A stretch of DNA of 28,214 bases from an uncultured bacterium (GTDB lineage Bacteria > Actinomycetota > Coriobacteriia > Coriobacteriales > Coriobacteriaceae): the NCBI GenBank assembly GCA_905215945.1, contig CAJMRZ010000002.1:1-28214 (forward strand), in the 5' to 3' direction. The notes beneath the pieces are model-generated. The model made no database searches. It saw only the letters and a list, made by a program, of their open reading frames with translations, and was not told the DNA's origin. The position numbers were made by a program, and so were the translations under genes. Positions 23,608-28,214 of this stretch are shown here, one piece after another. The first letter of the stretch is position 1. Each line of letters opens with the position of its first letter.

Positions 23608-24714
23608 ATGACCATGTTCGCCCGCGATCTTTCCGTCGCGCACTACCGCAGCTTCGATAGCTATCGCCTTGCCCTAGACGACGGCGTGACGATACTTGCG
23701 GGACCCAACGCGGCGGGAAAGACCAATCTCATAGAGGCGCTGCAGCTGCTGACGAGCGGCGCCTCGTTTAGGCATCCGACCGCCGCCGAGCTCGTCCATG
23801 ACGGCGCGGACTCGTGCAAGGTTGAGCTGAGGCTCGAGGGCGACGGCCGCGTGCTTGATATGGGATTGAGCGCGGAGGACGGTAAGCGCTCGTTTAGCCG
23901 CAACGGCAAGAGATGCTCTGCCGCCGGTGTGCGCGGGGTCCTGCCGAGCGTGCTGTTTTGCCCCGACCATCTGGACATGGTTAAGCGAGGCGCCAGTGTG
24001 CGCCGTGCCGCCCTCGATGACTTTGGCATGCAACTGAGCGCACGCTATGCCGATCTTGCGAGCACCTATGGGCGCTGCGTGACCCAGCGCAACGCCCTGC
24101 TCAAGGAGACCTGGTGCTGCCGCGAGATGCTCGGCGCGTGGAACGATTCGATTGCCCGCGCGGGCTCGGCCCTGCTCGTGCACCGGTTGGCCCTGCTCGA
24201 CCGGCTGGCGGGCCATGTGCGCACTGCCTACGGGCAAGTGGCGTCCGGTGAGGCTGCCAACGTGACCTATACGTCCACGCTGGGGGATTTGCCCCAGGTC
24301 GAGGATCGCGAAGAGCTGAAGGGCTGGGCGTACGAGCGCATGCTGGCCGCACTTGATGAGCATGCCGACGAGGAAATTCGCCGCGGCGTGACGTTGGTGG
24401 GACCGCATCGCGATGAGATTGAGTTTACCGTGGCGGGTCGCTCCGCCCGTTCATTTGCCAGCCAAGGTCAGCAGCGAACGTTGGTGCTGGCCTGGAAGGT
24501 GGCGGAGGTGGCCGTGGCTCGCGATGTCCTGGGCACCGCCCCACTGCTGCTTTTGGACGACGTGATGAGCGAGCTCGACGGCGACCGACGCGGCGCTTTT
24601 CTGCGGCTGATCGGCGATGATATCCAGACGGTCATAACCACGACCAACCTGGGGTACTTTACCGATGACCTGCTTGATCGAGCCAAGGTGGTGAGCATGG
24701 GTGAGACGTGCTAA
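23608..24714 (+). CDS. recF: DNA replication and repair protein RecF
   Basis: Encodes 368 residues. SMC-like ATPase that helps load RecA at gaps. Visible are the N-terminal LSVAHYRSFDSYRL, Walker A AGPNAAGKTN (about 32-40), the signature FASQGQQRTLVLAWKVAE, and Walker B LLLLDDVMSELD. It starts 9 bases after dnaN; there are two Met codons (residues 1 and 3) and neither has a strong ribosome site, so translation is probably coupled to dnaN. It overlaps the next gene by 14 bases. Confidence 0.96.
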   Translation: MTMFARDLSVAHYRSFDSYRLALDDGVTILAGPNAAGKTNLIEALQLLTSGASFRHPTAAELVHDGADSCKVELRLEGDGRVLDMGLSAEDGKRSFSRNGKRCSAAGVRGVLPSVLFCPDHLDMVKRGASVRRAALDDFGMQLSARYADLASTYGRCVTQRNALLKETWCCREMLGAWNDSIARAGSALLVHRLALLDRLAGHVRTAYGQVASGEAANVTYTSTLGDLPQVEDREELKGWAYERMLAALDEHADEEIRRGVTLVGPHRDEIEFTVAGRSARSFASQGQQRTLVLAWKVAEVAVARDVLGTAPLLLLDDVMSELDGDRRGAFLRLIGDDIQTVITTTNLGYFTDDLLDRAKVVSMGETC

Positions 24715-25264
24715 TTACGAGCGCGAGAGCGAAACGGTCGCCTTCAGTGGATTTTTAAACGCAGAGCGTCAGCGCATCCTGGCGGCCGCGACGCCTGAGC
24801 GCCGCGTGCAGATGGAGGCTGCAGAGGAATCTCGTGCGGTCTATCGCGCCTGGAATGCGGTGTGCTCGGGCACGCGCGAGGGGCGCCATGTGACGGGCCT
24901 GCGCTACCTGCCCGAGTCCAATGAGCTGCTGGTATATCTCGACTCGCCCTCGTGGACGCAGGAAATGACGCTGTTGCGCGAGATCATCCGCGCGCGCATG
25001 GAGCGCGCCGGTGCGCATGTGGACGGCCTGGTGTTCAAAACCACCGCGCCCGGTCACACGCCGCCCGCCGCCAAGGAGCGCCTGCGTCCGGCGACGACCG
25101 AGCGCCCGCCGGCTCCGCACGCCGACCTAAGTGAGGCCGAGCGCACCGAGATTGAGCGCCAAGTGGCGCCCATCGAAGACCAAAAACTGCGCGAGGCCCT
25201 CGAGAATGCCATGAGAGCCAGTGCCGAGTGGGCCAAGGGCGTGCAAAGCAAAAAAGAGCCTTAA
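24701..25264 (+). CDS. dciA: DUF721 / DciA-type replicative helicase loader
   Basis: Encodes 187 residues from GTG 24701, inside the end of recF. The central segment (about 50-110, AWNAVCSGTREGRHVTGLRYLPESNELLVYLDSPSWTQEMTLLREIIRARME) is the KH-like DUF721 domain. DciA is the ancestral bacterial protein that assists loading of the replicative helicase DnaB where DnaC/DnaI are absent, and in actinobacteria it lies after recF as here. The C-terminal part is charged and partly disordered. It ends before a terminator, so dnaN-recF-dciA forms a unit. The dciA name is by domain and position. Confidence 0.85.
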   Translation: MRRANYERESETVAFSGFLNAERQRILAAATPERRVQMEAAEESRAVYRAWNAVCSGTREGRHVTGLRYLPESNELLVYLDSPSWTQEMTLLREIIRARMERAGAHVDGLVFKTTAPGHTPPAAKERLRPATTERPPAPHADLSEAERTEIERQVAPIEDQKLREALENAMRASAEWAKGVQSKKEP

Positions 25265-25290
25265 ATCGCATCTGGTGGCCTTGTAGAGCC

Positions 25291-25317
25291 AAATACCCTC
25301 GTTCCCGAGGGTATTTT

Positions 25318-25320
<3 letters not shown>
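25291..25320 (+). terminator. Intrinsic terminator after the DUF721 gene
   Basis: Perfect 11-bp stem (25291-25301 with 25306-25316) and a 4-base loop followed by T residues to 25320. Confidence 0.9.
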
Positions 25321-27400
<2,080 letters not shown>

Positions 27401-27411
27401 GAGGAGGTAAC

Positions 27412-28214
27412 GTGGCAGACGATATCAACAATAACGAGGGTATGGACGAGGCCGGCGATGCCGGTATGCCCGATGATCTGAAGCGCCTGCTTGCCCGTGC
27501 TGAGCAGGGCGAGGACGGCGATCCGGACGCCTATAACCCCGATGCCGATGATGATGAGGAAGAAGACGACGACGCCGAGCTCGAGGAGAGCTTTGGCGAA
27601 GTCGATCGCGGCGCCTCGGCCGGCGAGGATATCAACGGCGGCCAGCTCCAGATTTCGGAGTTCGGTCGCGAGATGAAGCAGTCGTTCATCGAGTATTCGA
27701 TGTCGGTTATCACGGCGCGCGCCCTGCCGGACGTGCGCGACGGCTTAAAGCCGGTGCACCGCCGCATCCTGTACGCGATGAACGAGAGCGGCATCTACCC
27801 CAACCGACCGCACAAGAAGTCGGCCTGGACGGTCGGCGAAGTTATCGGTAAGTACCACCCGCACGGCGATTTCGCGGTCTATGAGGCCATGGTCCGCCTG
27901 GCGCAGTGGTTCTCCATGCGCACGCCGCTCATCGACGGTCACGGCAACTTCGGCAACATCGACGGCGACGGCGCGGCGGCCATGCGTTACACCGAGAGCC
28001 GCCTGGCAAAGCCCGCCATGGAACTGCTGCGCGACCTGCAGAAGGATACCGTCGACTGGCAGCCCAACTACGACGAATCGCTTGCCGAGCCCGTGGCGCT
28101 GCCTGCGCGCTTCCCCAACCTGCTGGTCAACGGCAGCCAGGGCATCGCCGTCGGCATGGCCACCAACATCGCCCCGCATAACCTCGCCGAGGCGATCGAG
28201 GCCACCTGCTACCT
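27412..28214 (+). CDS. gyrA: DNA gyrase subunit A (3' end outside window)
   Basis: The first 267 codons are present and run off the window. GTG 27412 follows GAGGAGG at four bases. The breakage-reunion domain begins with [20 protein letters not shown] and [21 protein letters not shown]; the catalytic Tyr is residue 193 in AAAMRYTE (E. coli Tyr122). Before it there is an acidic extension of about 71 residues compared with E. coli GyrA, with a run of Asp/Glu. In the quinolone-resistance region the motif reads [11 protein letters not shown]: residue 154 is Phe (E. coli Ser83) and residue 158 is Glu (E. coli Asp87). Confidence 0.96.
   Translation, partial: MADDINNNEGMDEAGDAGMPDDLKRLLARAEQGEDGDPDAYNPDADDDEEEDDDAELEESFGEVDRGASAGEDINGGQLQISEFGREMKQSFIEYSMSVITARALPDVRDGLKPVHRRILYAMNESGIYPNRPHKKSAWTVGEVIGKYHPHGDFAVYEAMVRLAQWFSMRTPLIDGHGNFGNIDGDGAAAMRYTESRLAKPAMELLRDLQKDTVDWQPNYDESLAEPVALPARFPNLLVNGSQGIAVGMATNIAPHNLAEAIEATCY

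Overview
The window looks like the chromosomal replication-origin region of a high-GC actinobacterium of the Coriobacteriia, most likely Collinsella or a close relative. That call is inference. It rests on gene content and order (rpmH-rnpA-yidD-yidC-jag-rsmG-parA-parB on one arm, dnaA-dnaN-recF-DUF721-gyrB-gyrA on the other), the frequent GTG/TTG starts, a tandem pair of WYL regulators, a CnaB/LPXTG surface protein, and an unusual ATPase gene directly before dnaA. No database search was possible.

Layout. 1-2990: 3' part of a large sortase-anchored adhesin made of CnaB repeats, closed by a terminator shared with the facing genes. 3057-6467 (minus): a small membrane protein behind a 1056-residue M28-peptidase-like membrane protein whose metal ligands are mostly missing and whose domain is split by about 680 low-complexity residues. 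6666-8592 (plus): two overlapping WYL regulators resembling PafB/PafC. 8589-12442 (minus): a DnaQ-exonuclease/DinG-helicase fusion and D-Ala-D-Ala ligase, overlapping each other. 12528-13580 (plus): rlmN. 13779-18818 (minus): a YtxH-like small protein, parB, parA, three parS sites, rsmG, jag/khpB, yidC, yidD, rnpA and rpmH. 18819-19163: the strand-switch region, a candidate oriC with TTTTCAACA boxes and inverted repeats. 19164-28214 (plus): a GHKL-ATPase/winged-helix protein, dnaA, a second candidate origin segment with a very AT-rich tract, dnaN, recF, a DciA-type DUF721 gene, gyrB and the 5' part of gyrA.

How the genes fit together. DnaA would open the origin, the DUF721/DciA protein would help bring in the helicase, DnaN is the clamp, RecF and DinG serve repair, gyrase sets supercoiling, and ParA/ParB acting on parS segregate the newly copied origins. 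The minus-strand arm beside it makes ribosomal protein L34, the RNase P protein and the membrane-insertion machinery.

The most unusual item is the gene at 19164-20516. It joins a complete-looking GHKL ATPase fold to a roughly 170-residue Gln/Pro/Tyr-rich linker and a C-terminal winged helix, and sits where an origin regulator would sit. The neighbouring DnaA is also divergent at the DNA-reading motif (GNRNHSTV instead of GGRDHTTV), which fits the non-canonical TTTTCAACA boxes nearby. GyrA carries Phe at the position equivalent to E. coli Ser83. No tRNA, rRNA, CRISPR array, insertion sequence or prophage gene was seen.
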